Notes: generated by a model not told the origin, from the sequence alone. A stretch of 17,147 nucleotides of DNA from an uncultured bacterium (GCA_903905325.1 CAIVGA010000045.1:1-17147); one strand, 5' to 3'. Numbered from the stretch's first letter, positions 1 to 7,822 are shown. Numbers and translations are program-made.

Positions 1-34
1 AAATAGATTATTTTAATTGCGGTCATATTTATTT

Positions 35-412
35 ATGAATGAAGAAGAAATAAAAAATAAATTAACTCCGGAAGAATATTCAGTACTTCGCGAAAAGGGT
101 ACAGAAGCTCCTTTTTCTGGCAAATTGCTTCATGAAGAAAGAAGCGGAATGTATTTGTGTAAAGTCTGTGGCAGCCCACTATTTTCTTCTGATGCCAAAT
201 TTGATTCCGGAACAGGTTGGCCAAGTTTTGATGAAGCTTTACCTGGTGCAGTAAAATTGCAGACAGATCACGAGTTAGGTATGTCGCGCACAGAAATAAC
301 CTGCGCAAAATGCGGTTCACATCTAGGTCATGTATTTGATGATGGACCTACGAAGACTGGTAAGAGGTATTGTTTGAATTCGGTTTGTTTGGATTTGGAT
401 ACAGAAAAATAA
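35..412 (+). CDS. msrB: Peptide-methionine (R)-S-oxide reductase MsrB
   Basis: This cytoplasmic repair enzyme reduces methionine-R-sulfoxide in proteins back to methionine, usually with electrons from thioredoxin. The 125-residue product spans a complete single-domain MsrB. Two zinc-binding CxxC pairs are visible (C42/C45 and C90/C93), together with the GTGWPSF motif (59-65), the CGSHLGHVFDDGP block (93-105) and the catalytic Cys in RYCLNS (C113). An extra Cys, C118, sits where most family members have Ala. I chose the ATG at 35 because the family begins near this point; a TTG at 17 would add six residues without support. No Shine-Dalgarno is seen. A thioredoxin-reductase-like gene lies elsewhere in the window (9126-10094) and could be the electron source. 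The family call is firm; the start is likely. Confidence 0.95.
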   Translation: MNEEEIKNKLTPEEYSVLREKGTEAPFSGKLLHEERSGMYLCKVCGSPLFSSDAKFDSGTGWPSFDEALPGAVKLQTDHELGMSRTEITCAKCGSHLGHVFDDGPTKTGKRYCLNSVCLDLDTEK

Positions 413-430
413 ACCTGTATTTATTATAGG

Positions 431-439
431 TGTTATAAT
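431..439 (+). promoter_or_regulatory. Extended -10 promoter of the tspO-like gene
   Basis: TGT-TATAAT is a perfect extended -10. Its last base lies 9 nt before the ATG at 449, so the transcript should begin at or within a few bases of the start codon. No good -35 is seen. Confidence 0.6.
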
Positions 440-448
440 GGTCCTACT

Positions 449-847
449 ATGTCACCAGAATATTCTTGGTATGCAAAACTTATTAAGCCGTCGTTCGCTC
501 CACCGTCGTGGATCTTCGGTCCGGTGTGGTCAGTACTTTATGTGATAATTGCTGTAACGTTTATTCGAGTATTTTATTTGGCAGCCAAGAAATTGATACC
601 AGCTTTAGTGGTTGTGCCATTTATTCTCAATCTTGTATTTAATTTATCTTTTTCACCAATTCAATTCGGTTTAAAAAACAATTATTTGGCCGCCATCGAC
701 ATTTTGTTGACGCTCGGAACTCTTATTTGGGCAATCATTGCCATCTGGCCTCATTCTCGAGCAATTGCATACGCCCAAATTCCTTACCTTGCATGGGTAA
801 TGTTTGCCACTGTTTTACAGCTCACGATTACGTGGATTAATAGGTAA
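449..847 (+). CDS. tspO: TspO/MBR family membrane protein
   Basis: The 132-residue, very hydrophobic product has about five membrane segments, the TspO/MBR (tryptophan-rich sensory protein, peripheral benzodiazepine receptor homologue) fold. The signature is clear at the N-terminus: WYAKLIKPSFAPPSWIFGPVW (W7 to W27), followed by LY. Aromatic residues in later helices (WAIIAIW, YLAWVMF, ITW) also fit. Family members bind porphyrins or other hydrophobic ligands and are linked to stress responses; the role here is unknown. The start follows an extended -10 by 9 nt. The stop codon (845-847) directly abuts the aspS stop on the other strand (848-850), so the genes converge with no spacer. Confidence 0.88.
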   Translation: MSPEYSWYAKLIKPSFAPPSWIFGPVWSVLYVIIAVTFIRVFYLAAKKLIPALVVVPFILNLVFNLSFSPIQFGLKNNYLAAIDILLTLGTLIWAIIAIWPHSRAIAYAQIPYLAWVMFATVLQLTITWINR

Positions 848-2263
848 TTATTTCTTTATTTTTAGTTCAATCCCAAGTTCTTTGAGTTGTTTTTCGGCTA
901 CTTCTGCTGGAGCACCCATCATAAGGTCGCGACCTTCACCAGTTTTGGCAAAAGCAATAACTTCACGAATGTTTGGCTCATTTTCCAAAAGCATAACTAT
1001 GCGGTCGATACCTGGAGCAAAACCACCATGTGGAGGTGTGCCGTATTTGAAAGCTTCGAGCATGTGGCCAAACTTTTTCTGTTGATCTTCGGCTGAAACA
1101 CCGAGATATTCGAAAACTTTTGATTGCATGTCGGATTTGTGAATACGAATACTTCCAGAACTCAATTCATAACCATTCAAAACAAGGTCGTACGAGTTTG
1201 CTCGTACTGACAAAAGATCCTTGCCAGACATGAATTTCTCCACATCATCATCTTTGATAGAGCAGAATGGATGGTGGGCCGCTGCGAGACCACTGTCTTC
1301 GGATTTTTCGAACATAGGGAAGTCTGTAACCCAGGCAAAAGCCAACTCGTTTGGGTTGTTTTTGTCCTTGCGCATATCAGGTTTATCGCTACCATATTTC
1401 TCAACAGACTCCTTGTAAGTAAGACGTGGAAATGGAGTAGAAGAAATATTTTTGTGAGGATAAAGAGTTTTAATCAACTCAATAAACATGGCCTCGGTGT
1501 ATTGCAAAACTTCTTCTTGGGTAATGAAAGACATTTCAAAGTCGAGCTGAGTAAATTCTGGCTGACGATCACCGCGAGTATCTTCGTCACGGAAACAGCG
1601 AGCGATTTGGAAGTATTTTTCAAAGCCAGCAACCATTGAAAGTTGTTTGAATTGTTGAGGCGACTGAGGAAGTACGTAAAACTTACCTTTTTCTAGGCGT
1701 GAAGGAACGATATATTCACGTGATCCTTCTGGAGTTCCTTTCATCATGATCGGAGTTTCTATCTCAACAAAATCGTTTTTGTGCATGTAATCACGGAAGA
1801 AAGAAATGATCTTGTCGCGATTGCGAATATTTTTTTGCATGCGCGGACGGCGTAGATCGAGATAGCGATATTTGAGTCTTGCTTCTTCATTGATGTCATG
1901 GCCATCACTACGCACATCAAATGGTGGTGTCAATGCCTCGTTCAAAACCTCAACCTTCTTGAGTTCGAGTTCGATATCACCTTGAGGTTCAATTTCGCCA
2001 GTCTCTTTGTTTTTTGAAATCATTTTCTCTGGCCTTTTATTGACAATACCAGTTGCTGAAACGACCCATTCTGATCGGAGTTTTCCTGATATTTCATGAG
2101 CGTCTTTATTGTTTGGCAATGCTACTGCCTGAACTTTACCACTCATGTCGCGTAGATCGATAAAGATCAGCTTCCCATGATCGCGTCTAATGTCAACCCA
2201 TCCAGAAATAGTAACTTCTTTACCAATAAAATTGTTTAAATCCTTGATATATGTGCGTTTCAT
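848..2263 (-). CDS. aspS: Aspartate--tRNA ligase lacking the GAD insertion domain
   Basis: Class II synthetase that charges tRNA with aspartate. The 471-residue protein has the N-terminal OB-fold anticodon-binding domain (about 1-105), the flipping loop and motif 1 region (IETPIMMKGTPEGSRE), motif 2 (ARCFRDEDTRGDRQPEFTQLD) and motif 3 (GIDRIVMLL). The C-terminal tail resembles the bacterial GAPxEV...QLKEL form. Bacterial AspRS is usually about 590 residues because a GAD domain of over 100 residues interrupts the catalytic core. Here YGSDKPDMR is joined to FAWVTDFPMFE by only about ten residues, so that domain is absent. His29 in RRDHG occupies the position typical of non-discriminating AspRS. 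The start at MKRTYIKDL is preferred; an upstream in-frame ATG at 2302 would overlap the divergent gene. An extended -10 ends 7 nt upstream. Confidence 0.96.
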   Translation of the reverse strand: MKRTYIKDLNNFIGKEVTISGWVDIRRDHGKLIFIDLRDMSGKVQAVALPNNKDAHEISGKLRSEWVVSATGIVNKRPEKMISKNKETGEIEPQGDIELELKKVEVLNEALTPPFDVRSDGHDINEEARLKYRYLDLRRPRMQKNIRNRDKIISFFRDYMHKNDFVEIETPIMMKGTPEGSREYIVPSRLEKGKFYVLPQSPQQFKQLSMVAGFEKYFQIARCFRDEDTRGDRQPEFTQLDFEMSFITQEEVLQYTEAMFIELIKTLYPHKNISSTPFPRLTYKESVEKYGSDKPDMRKDKNNPNELAFAWVTDFPMFEKSEDSGLAAAHHPFCSIKDDDVEKFMSGKDLLSVRANSYDLVLNGYELSSGSIRIHKSDMQSKVFEYLGVSAEDQQKKFGHMLEAFKYGTPPHGGFAPGIDRIVMLLENEPNIREVIAFAKTGEGRDLMMGAPAEVAEKQLKELGIELKIKK

Positions 2264-2270
2264 GAGTAAA

Positions 2271-2279
2271 AATATAGCA
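2271..2279 (-). promoter_or_regulatory. Extended -10 promoter of aspS
   Basis: On the minus strand TGC-TATATT is an extended -10 ending 7 nt before the aspS ATG (2263), predicting a leaderless transcript. It supports the start at 2263 over the in-frame ATG at 2302. No clear -35 is seen. Confidence 0.5.
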
Positions 2280-2281
2280 TA

Positions 2282-2287
2282 TATGAT
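2282..2287 (+). promoter_or_regulatory. Probable -10 of the DHH phosphoesterase gene
   Basis: TATGAT lies 13 nt before the ATG at 2301. A weak -35 (TTCATG, 2259-2264) lies 17 bp upstream and overlaps the aspS start codon. The two divergent promoters share a 37-bp region, so both polymerases are unlikely to bind at once. Confidence 0.4.
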
Positions 2288-2300
2288 AAGATATTCCCAC

Positions 2301-3308
2301 ATGTCACCAATTATTAAAGAAAAAGCCCCTGCTATACTCGCTGAGGTTAATAAGGCGAAATCTATACTACTTTGTTGTCACCCGTCACCTGATCCAGATA
2401 GTGTTGGATCGTGTTTGGCAATGAAATTTGCTTTAGAGAGTCTTGGCAAGAAAGTTACAGTCATAAAAGGCGATTCAGAAATTCCGGAGGCTTTCATGCA
2501 TTTTCCAGGTGCAACCGATATTGTAGATATGAATTTTTTTGAGATAAATCTTGCGGAATTTGATCTTTTTATTGTTCTCGATGTAAATGCTCTGGATAGG
2601 ATTTCGTTGCTGGCGCCAGTTGTAATTCCTTCAACCATGGATTTGGTTATGATCGATCACCATCAGCCAAAGCCAGCCATTACCAATGTGAGTTTGATTG
2701 AATCAACTTACCCTGCAACTTGCCAGATTCTTTTTGATTTGTTCACAGAATGGGGTGTAAAAATTGATGCAAATATTGCTAGTAACCTATTTATTGGAAT
2801 GTATACAGATACAGGTGGATTCAAATATCGTGGGACTTCCGCTTCGACTTACAAGATCGCTTCAACTTTGGTAGATATAATTCCAGATTTTACTCAGTTA
2901 ATTTCCAAGATGGAAAATTCTGGCACGCCAGCTGATATAGCCTTTTATGGTAAAGCTTATACAAACATCAAAACATACCTTGGTGGACACTTGGCCTTGT
3001 CTTCTGTTTCTTACGCAGATTTGGTTGCTCTGGGTATTGCTGATACGGGCATGAAGGTTGCCGGAACATCTTCGAGAATGTGCGCAGTCGCGGATTGGTA
3101 TATTGTTGGAGCTCTTACGGAAATGGAACCAGGAAAAATAAAGTGTAGTTTCCGTTCAAAGGACGCTGTGAAGTATGATGTTTCTATATTAACCATGGAA
3201 TTTGGGGGTGGAGGGCATAAGAATGCTGCGGGGGTAATGATCTCAGGTTCCATGAATGAAGTCGTGGAAAAGATTGTCGCCAAAGCAAAAGAGCTGTATA
3301 ATCTTTAA
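2301..3308 (+). CDS. DHH/DHHA1 phosphoesterase (nanoRNase/pAp phosphatase, NrnA-like)
   Basis: The 335-residue protein is a two-domain DHH-superfamily phosphoesterase of the NrnA type. Relatives degrade 2-5 nt RNA fragments and dephosphorylate pAp using Mn2+. Metal-binding motifs are intact: HPSPDPDSVGS near the N-terminus (H27, D31, D33), an Asp in LDVNALDR (about D94), IDHH (D119-H121), a central MYTDTGGF motif, and the C-terminal DHHA1 substrate-binding motif GGGGHKNAAG. I use the ATG at 2301 because upstream in-frame starts run into aspS. The cyclophilin gene starts 2 nt after the stop, so the two could be cotranscribed, although that gene also has its own promoter. NrnA and the related cyclic-dinucleotide phosphodiesterases cannot be told apart by eye; there is no GGDEF or PAS region, which favours the NrnA type. 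Confidence 0.88.
   Translation: MSPIIKEKAPAILAEVNKAKSILLCCHPSPDPDSVGSCLAMKFALESLGKKVTVIKGDSEIPEAFMHFPGATDIVDMNFFEINLAEFDLFIVLDVNALDRISLLAPVVIPSTMDLVMIDHHQPKPAITNVSLIESTYPATCQILFDLFTEWGVKIDANIASNLFIGMYTDTGGFKYRGTSASTYKIASTLVDIIPDFTQLISKMENSGTPADIAFYGKAYTNIKTYLGGHLALSSVSYADLVALGIADTGMKVAGTSSRMCAVADWYIVGALTEMEPGKIKCSFRSKDAVKYDVSILTMEFGGGGHKNAAGVMISGSMNEVVEKIVAKAKELYNL
3274..3302 (+). promoter_or_regulatory. Internal promoter for the cyclophilin gene
   Basis: TTGTCG (3274-3279), a 17-bp spacer and a perfect TATAAT (3297-3302) lie within the last codons of the DHH gene. The -10 ends 8 nt before the cyclophilin ATG (3311), so a leaderless transcript is predicted. Confidence 0.55.
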
Positions 3309-3310
3309 CT

Positions 3311-4033
3311 ATGAATAAAAACAAAACATTATTTGGCATTCTTATAGCTGTCGTTGTTGTCGGTGTCGCTTGGTTTTCGCTCGATCATCGTTCGGGATAT
3401 CCAAAAGGTCCAGATGAGTTGATGGCTACATCTTCTGCTCAGGCTTCTTCGCAAGCTTTATCAACAAGTACATTAACCGCGCCAGTCGTTACTAATACTC
3501 AAGCTGTTACAAATAATTCCTCAATAAAAAACTTTATGCATACAGTTACTATCCAAACAACCAAAGGTCCAATCGTTATCGAGACTTACGATGCTGATGC
3601 TCCAAAGACTGTCGACAATTTTATTTCTTTGATCAACAAAGGTTTTTATAATGGTTTGATATTCCATCGTGTTATAAAAGGTTTCATGATCCAAGGTGGC
3701 GATCCAACAGGAACTGGCTCTGGTGGTCCAGGATACAAATTTGCAGACGAGCTCAATCCAAACACCGATTCATATAAAACTGGTTATGTTCGTGGCACGG
3801 TTGCCATGGCCAACTCTGGTCCTAATACAAATGGTAGTCAATTTTTTATAATGCACGCAGATACTGGTTTACAACACGATTATACTATCTTTGGAAAAGT
3901 TATTTCTGGTATGGATGCTGTGGATGCAATTGCCAATACACCAGTCAATCATGATCAAGGTGATCGTCCTCTGACAAATATGGTTATGACAAGTGTGACA
4001 GTTGCTACGACGACAGGGAATCAAAATATCTAA
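3311..4033 (+). CDS. Membrane-anchored/exported cyclophilin-type peptidylprolyl isomerase
   Basis: The 240-residue protein has one N-terminal hydrophobic segment (about residues 6-23, after MNKNK). A Ser/Thr/Ala-rich linker follows (about 38-75), then a complete cyclophilin domain from about residue 77. The active site is recognisable in FHRVIKGFMIQGGDPTGTG (catalytic Arg in FHR) and GSQFFI, with the usual GTVAMAN and FGKV blocks. It should catalyse cis-trans isomerisation of X-Pro bonds, assisting folding outside the membrane. No lipobox Cys is present, so it is either anchored by an uncleaved signal or released. It begins 2 nt after the DHH gene, and a strong -10 ends 8 nt upstream. The domain call is firm; the location is inferred. 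Confidence 0.93.
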   Translation: MNKNKTLFGILIAVVVVGVAWFSLDHRSGYPKGPDELMATSSAQASSQALSTSTLTAPVVTNTQAVTNNSSIKNFMHTVTIQTTKGPIVIETYDADAPKTVDNFISLINKGFYNGLIFHRVIKGFMIQGGDPTGTGSGGPGYKFADELNPNTDSYKTGYVRGTVAMANSGPNTNGSQFFIMHADTGLQHDYTIFGKVISGMDAVDAIANTPVNHDQGDRPLTNMVMTSVTVATTTGNQNI

Positions 4034-4060
4034 CTACAAATAATCAACGTAAATACGGCA

Positions 4061-4089
4061 TTGACTTCATCGCCCCTCCTTGCTAAGCT
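4061..4089 (+). promoter_or_regulatory. Promoter of rpsB
   Basis: TTGACT (4061-4066), a 17-bp spacer ending in TGC, then TAAGCT (4084-4089, extended -10). The start codon at 4102 is 12 nt downstream, giving a predicted leader of only about 6 nt. No S2-binding leader structure is visible. Confidence 0.5.
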
Positions 4090-4101
4090 ACCCCTTACAT
4101 T

Positions 4102-4830
4102 ATGCCAACAACAAAGACCACCATTGAATCAATGTTCAGCGCTGGAACTCAGTACGGCCTTGGACGTTCACGCAGAAATCCTACTTCAAACCCATATATT
4201 TTCGGTACAAAGAACAAGACAGACATTTTTGACCTAGAAAAGACGAAGCCTCTTCTTGACACCGCTGCAGCCTATGCTCATAAGCTCGCTTCAGAAGGTA
4301 AAACCCTACTTTTTGTGGGTGGCAAAAAAGAAGCCAGTGCTGCTGTAAAGACCGCCGCTCAATCTCTCAATCTTCCTTATGTTGACGGTCGTTGGATCGG
4401 AGGAACTCTTACGAACTTTATGCAAGTCCGTAAGCGCATTGACCGTTTTGAGAAGCTTGTCTCTGATCGTGAAAAAGGCGAGCTCGCAAAGTACACAAAG
4501 CGTGAGCGTATGATCATTGGCAAAGAGATCGATAAGCTTGAAAGAATGTTCTTCGGTATTGTTTCTCTCAAGAAAATCCCAGATGTAATTTTTGTCGTTG
4601 ACCCACGTCGTGAACATAATGCAATCAAAGAAGCTTCTGATATGAAGGTTCCAGTCATTGCTCTTGCAAACTCAGACTGTGATATTTCCGATATTGCCTT
4701 TCCTATAGTTGGTAATGATGGTTCAAAGTTGAGCATTCAATATTTTGTTAATGAAATCACACAAGCATATAACGCCGGAAAGAAATCAGCCCCAGCACCA
4801 GTAGTCGCGAAAGTTGCCACCGCAAAATAG
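4102..4830 (+). CDS. rpsB: 30S ribosomal protein S2
   Basis: Structural protein of the small subunit, bound late near the head-body junction. The 242-residue sequence shows the S2 core: a PYIFGTKNKTDIFDLEKT block (about 31-48), LLFVGGKKEAS, YVDGRWIGGTLTNF, the coiled-coil hairpin with KLERMFFGI, and PDVIFVVDPRREHNAIKEA with PVIALANSDCD. The N-terminal motif that usually reads GVHFGHQTRRWNP is divergent here (GTQYGLGRSRRNP). The C-terminus ends in an Ala/Pro/Lys-rich tail. It lies upstream of tsf in the order common to most bacteria, 73 bp apart. The upstream sequence has no Shine-Dalgarno. Confidence 0.97.
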   Translation: MPTTKTTIESMFSAGTQYGLGRSRRNPTSNPYIFGTKNKTDIFDLEKTKPLLDTAAAYAHKLASEGKTLLFVGGKKEASAAVKTAAQSLNLPYVDGRWIGGTLTNFMQVRKRIDRFEKLVSDREKGELAKYTKRERMIIGKEIDKLERMFFGIVSLKKIPDVIFVVDPRREHNAIKEASDMKVPVIALANSDCDISDIAFPIVGNDGSKLSIQYFVNEITQAYNAGKKSAPAPVVAKVATAK

Positions 4831-4903
4831 TCAGTTTTTTGTAGTTTCGTATTTTTATAATCGTCATTTGTCATTAGAATAATTAAGTAAAAATTTAAAT
4901 AAA

Positions 4904-5497
4904 ATGTCCACAATCACTACAGAGCAAGTCAAAGAGCTTCGAGATCAGACAGGTGTTTCTATTATGCAATGTAAAAAGGCTCTTGAGGAAGCGGGTGGTG
5001 ATATTGAAAAGGCTATTGTTATTCTTCGCAAGAAAAGTGGTGAAATTTCAGCCAAGAAAGCTGATCGTACTTTTGGTTCAGGAACTATTCAGGCATATAT
5101 TCACGCTACAGGAAATGTTGGAACGATAGTCGAGCTCAATTGCGAAACAGATTTTGTAGCAAATAACGAAGCTTTCAAAACTCTCGCTCGTGATATCGCT
5201 ATGCATATCACAGCTACGAATCCAAAGTTTTTGACTACAAATGATATTACAGATGCTGACAAGCAGACTGCAAAAGAGGTTTTTGAAGCAGAGGTCAAAG
5301 ACAAGCCTGCCAATATGCGTGAAAAAGTTTTGGAAGGTAAAATGAACGCATATTTCTCCGAAATGGTTCTTCTTAATCAACCTTTTATCAAGAACCCAGA
5401 GGTCACTATTCAAGGTCTCGTAGATGGTGCAGTTCAGAAGTTTGGTGAAAAGATGGCAGTTGGTCGTTTCAAGCGCTTCAAGATTCTTGAGCGTTAG
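4904..5497 (+). CDS. tsf: Translation elongation factor Ts
   Basis: Guanine-nucleotide exchange factor that removes GDP from EF-Tu. The 197-residue protein is the short form, close to that of Thermus and shorter than the E. coli protein (about 280). It has an N-terminal UBA-like domain (TTEQVKELRDQTGVSIMQCKKALEEAGGD, about 5-33), the key TDFVA motif in ELNCETDFVANNEAF for contact with EF-Tu, and one core subdomain ending in VGRFKRFKI. It follows rpsB in the conserved rpsB-tsf pair. The 73-bp gap has a TATAAT at 4856-4861 with no convincing -35, so a separate tsf promoter is possible but unproven. Confidence 0.96.
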   Translation: MSTITTEQVKELRDQTGVSIMQCKKALEEAGGDIEKAIVILRKKSGEISAKKADRTFGSGTIQAYIHATGNVGTIVELNCETDFVANNEAFKTLARDIAMHITATNPKFLTTNDITDADKQTAKEVFEAEVKDKPANMREKVLEGKMNAYFSEMVLLNQPFIKNPEVTIQGLVDGAVQKFGEKMAVGRFKRFKILER

Positions 5498-5506
5498 TCG
5501 TATCAC

Positions 5507-5520
5507 GCGCGTTGTCGCGC
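5507..5520 (+). other. GC stem-loop just upstream of the small membrane protein gene
   Basis: A perfect 5-bp GCGCG/CGCGC stem closes a TTGT loop in the 27-nt gap after tsf and ends 4 nt before the ATG at 5525. No T-tract follows, so it is not an intrinsic terminator. It could stabilise or separate the tsf message or affect initiation on the next gene; this is inference. Confidence 0.4.
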
Positions 5521-5524
5521 CAAT

Positions 5525-5917
5525 ATGTATACTCTAATTACAATTTTCTACGTCTCACTAGCAGGAATAATCTCCATGCTTCTTTTGAAGCGTCATGAAG
5601 TTACCACAGGTCACCAATCTATTGTTTCTAGATTTGGTCAGGGAACTGATCATGTTTTTGCTGCATTTTTCGGTGGTATTAGATCGGGAATTTCATATAT
5701 AAACAAACATACTTTCATTGCTTTGGCTCAGTGGATCGCTTTTCATATTTTGGTGCATGTGCGTGAAGTTTATGTAGAGATCAAACATTTAACCCTCTCA
5801 AATACTCATAGCAAAAAAGTTTTGGACATGGTTCGCGGTAAAGGTGAAGTCAAGAAACATGGTGCCTCGTTCTATTTGAGGAGAATTTCTAAGGAGATGA
5901 ATTGTGATAAGAAGTAA
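5525..5917 (+). CDS. Small membrane protein of unknown function
   Basis: I do not recognise a family. The 130-residue product begins with one hydrophobic helix (about residues 3-21), then a basic patch (LLKRHEVTTGH), a second moderately hydrophobic stretch (about 65-78, FIALAQWIAFHILVHV), and a strongly basic C-terminal half rich in Lys and His. It follows tsf by 27 nt on the same strand with no promoter of its own visible, so it is probably the last gene of the rpsB-tsf transcript. The next gene, thrS, converges on it with a 21-bp gap and no clear terminator. The position suggests a small envelope protein, but no function can be given. Confidence 0.7.
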   Translation: MYTLITIFYVSLAGIISMLLLKRHEVTTGHQSIVSRFGQGTDHVFAAFFGGIRSGISYINKHTFIALAQWIAFHILVHVREVYVEIKHLTLSNTHSKKVLDMVRGKGEVKKHGASFYLRRISKEMNCDKK

Positions 5918-5938
5918 AACTGCACAGATTAAGCTTTT

Positions 5939-7762
5939 TTATTTTCTATCCTTTATTTCTTCCAAAAATTTCTTAACAACTTCCTCTGCAGATAATTGAC
6001 CAACTTGACCATTTACACCTTTTTCGGAATCGACGATACTTTTGGCCGATAAGTCGCGACTCTCTAGTGTGACTTTTCCAGCCTCCATATCTTTGTCACC
6101 AATAATTATAAAATAAGGGATTTTTGTTACTTTGGCGTTGCGGATTTTCTTACCAAAATTGTCATGTGAAAGTTCGATTTCAGAACGGATATTATTTTCG
6201 CGGAGTAGAGCATGAACTTTTTGGGCTATGTCTACGTTTGTATCAGCGACTGGTATGACTTTGACCTGCACAGGAGAAAGCCAGAGAGGGAAGCTACCAC
6301 TATAATGCTCGATAATAATACCCATAAAGCGCTCTAACGACCCAGAAATGGCACGATGTATGACCACTGGACGTTCTTTCTCGCTCTTTTCGTTGATGAA
6401 ATGTAGGTCGAAGCGTTCTGGTAGATTGAAGTCACATTGGATAGTAGCAAGTTGCCATTCACGACCGATTGCATCTTTGAACATGAAGTCTAGTTTTGGA
6501 CCATAGAAAGTTGCTTCGCCTGGTACGCGTTTGTAATTTATGCCGTTTGCTTTGGCGGCTTTTTCGAGTGAACTTTCGGCTAGATTCCAAACCTCGTCAG
6601 TTCCAAGATATTTACTCTTATCTTCACCACGAACTGACAGAGAAACCCAGTAACCTTCCATCATTCCGAATGTTGTATAGAACTTCTTTATGACTTCAAC
6701 AATAGTAGAAACTTCTTGCTCGATCTGTGTGACACGACAGAAAAGGTGACCGTCATCTTGAGTGATCGAACGTACACGAGTGAGTCCAGCGAGCTGACCA
6801 GATTTTTCATCACGATAAACAGTAGCTGGTTCGAAATAGCGCACTGGCATATCGCGATATGAAAATTGGTTGTCAGCGAAGATCTGCATGTGGTGCGGAC
6901 AGTTCATTGGTTTCAAGAAGAATTTTTCTTCCTTACCTTGCACACGGAAAAGTTCGTCACCGAATTTGGCAGCGTGACCAGACATTATGTATAAATCTTC
7001 TTTGGCAATATGAGGAGTCCAAACTCTGTCATAACCACGATTACTATGAAGTTCCCAAAGATAATCTTCAATTTCTTTTCTGATGATCATGCCTTTTGGT
7101 TGAATGAGTGGCAAACCAGAACCGACGAGCGCAGAGCTTGTAAAAAGTTTTAGTTCTTTACCAAGTTTCTTGTGATCACGTTTCTCAGCTTCTTTCATCA
7201 TATTTTCGTAAGCATCTAACTCGGCTTTTGTGTCAAAAGCTAGTCCATAAATACGAGTAAGCATGGCGTTATTTGCATCACCTCTCCAATAAGCTCCAGC
7301 GATATGAGAAAGCTTGAATGAATCAGAGGCAATTTCTTTTGCAGGATTTTCTGCATGTCCACCACGGCAAAGATCGGTGAAAGCTGTTTTACTTTCGCCG
7401 CCTGCGGTGTATAAAGTTATTGGTTTTTTCTTGGTCGCAATTTCATCGATAAGCTCAAGTTTGTAAGGATTTGTCTTGAAAATTTCATGAGCTTTTTCTG
7501 CGGTAATTTCTGCACCAGTAACAGTCTTCCAAGAAGGAAGTAGTTTGCGCATTTTTTTCTCAATATCCTTAAGTTCTTTTTCTGTAGGTTTATTCTCTGG
7601 TGAAAATTCGAAATCATAATAGAAACCATTGTCTATGACTGGTCCAATGGTGTGTTTGGCGTCTGGATAAAGTTCGCTTACGGCTGCGGCCAAAAGGTGA
7701 GCCAAAGTGTGGCGCTTCAAGGTAAGTAATGCCAGTTTCGCGGGGTCTTGTGAAGTAGCCAT
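5939..7762 (-). CDS. thrS: Threonine--tRNA ligase without TGS domain
   Basis: Class II synthetase that charges tRNA-Thr and edits mischarged Ser-tRNA. The 607-residue protein starts directly in the editing domain: HTLAH (H18, H22) and CRGGH (C132, H136) give its four key residues. The catalytic core has motif 1, motif 2 (EPATVYRDEKSG) and the zinc ligands in MNCPHH, DDGHLFC and VIHRAISGSLERF. The C-terminus is the usual anticodon-binding domain (SPVQVKVIPVAD... FIIIGDKD). The N-terminal TGS domain of about 60 residues found in most bacterial ThrRS is absent. The ATG at 7762 fits this shortened form; a TATAAT lies 17 nt upstream, leaving a leader of about 10 nt, too short for a T-box. Confidence 0.97.
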   Translation of the reverse strand: MATSQDPAKLALLTLKRHTLAHLLAAAVSELYPDAKHTIGPVIDNGFYYDFEFSPENKPTEKELKDIEKKMRKLLPSWKTVTGAEITAEKAHEIFKTNPYKLELIDEIATKKKPITLYTAGGESKTAFTDLCRGGHAENPAKEIASDSFKLSHIAGAYWRGDANNAMLTRIYGLAFDTKAELDAYENMMKEAEKRDHKKLGKELKLFTSSALVGSGLPLIQPKGMIIRKEIEDYLWELHSNRGYDRVWTPHIAKEDLYIMSGHAAKFGDELFRVQGKEEKFFLKPMNCPHHMQIFADNQFSYRDMPVRYFEPATVYRDEKSGQLAGLTRVRSITQDDGHLFCRVTQIEQEVSTIVEVIKKFYTTFGMMEGYWVSLSVRGEDKSKYLGTDEVWNLAESSLEKAAKANGINYKRVPGEATFYGPKLDFMFKDAIGREWQLATIQCDFNLPERFDLHFINEKSEKERPVVIHRAISGSLERFMGIIIEHYSGSFPLWLSPVQVKVIPVADTNVDIAQKVHALLRENNIRSEIELSHDNFGKKIRNAKVTKIPYFIIIGDKDMEAGKVTLESRDLSAKSIVDSEKGVNGQVGQLSAEEVVKKFLEEIKDRK

Positions 7763-7779
7763 AAATTTACAGGGTTATG

Positions 7780-7785
7780 ATTATA
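7780..7785 (-). promoter_or_regulatory. Probable -10 of thrS
   Basis: TATAAT on the minus strand ends 17 nt before the thrS ATG. No matching -35 is visible. The short predicted leader leaves no room for a T-box or attenuator. Confidence 0.4.
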
Positions 7786-7822
7786 TAACTTTAGCATCTT
7801 TGGGCACAGCTTGGGAGGGGAG

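Noticed and set aside
1271..1639. A 122-codon plus-strand frame inside aspS.
   Set aside because: Antisense shadow of the AspRS coding sequence with no promoter or domain.
2264..2302. An upstream in-frame start giving AspRS 13 extra hydrophobic residues.
   Set aside because: The extension overlaps the ATG of the divergent DHH gene and contains the likely promoters; the family starts at MKRTY.
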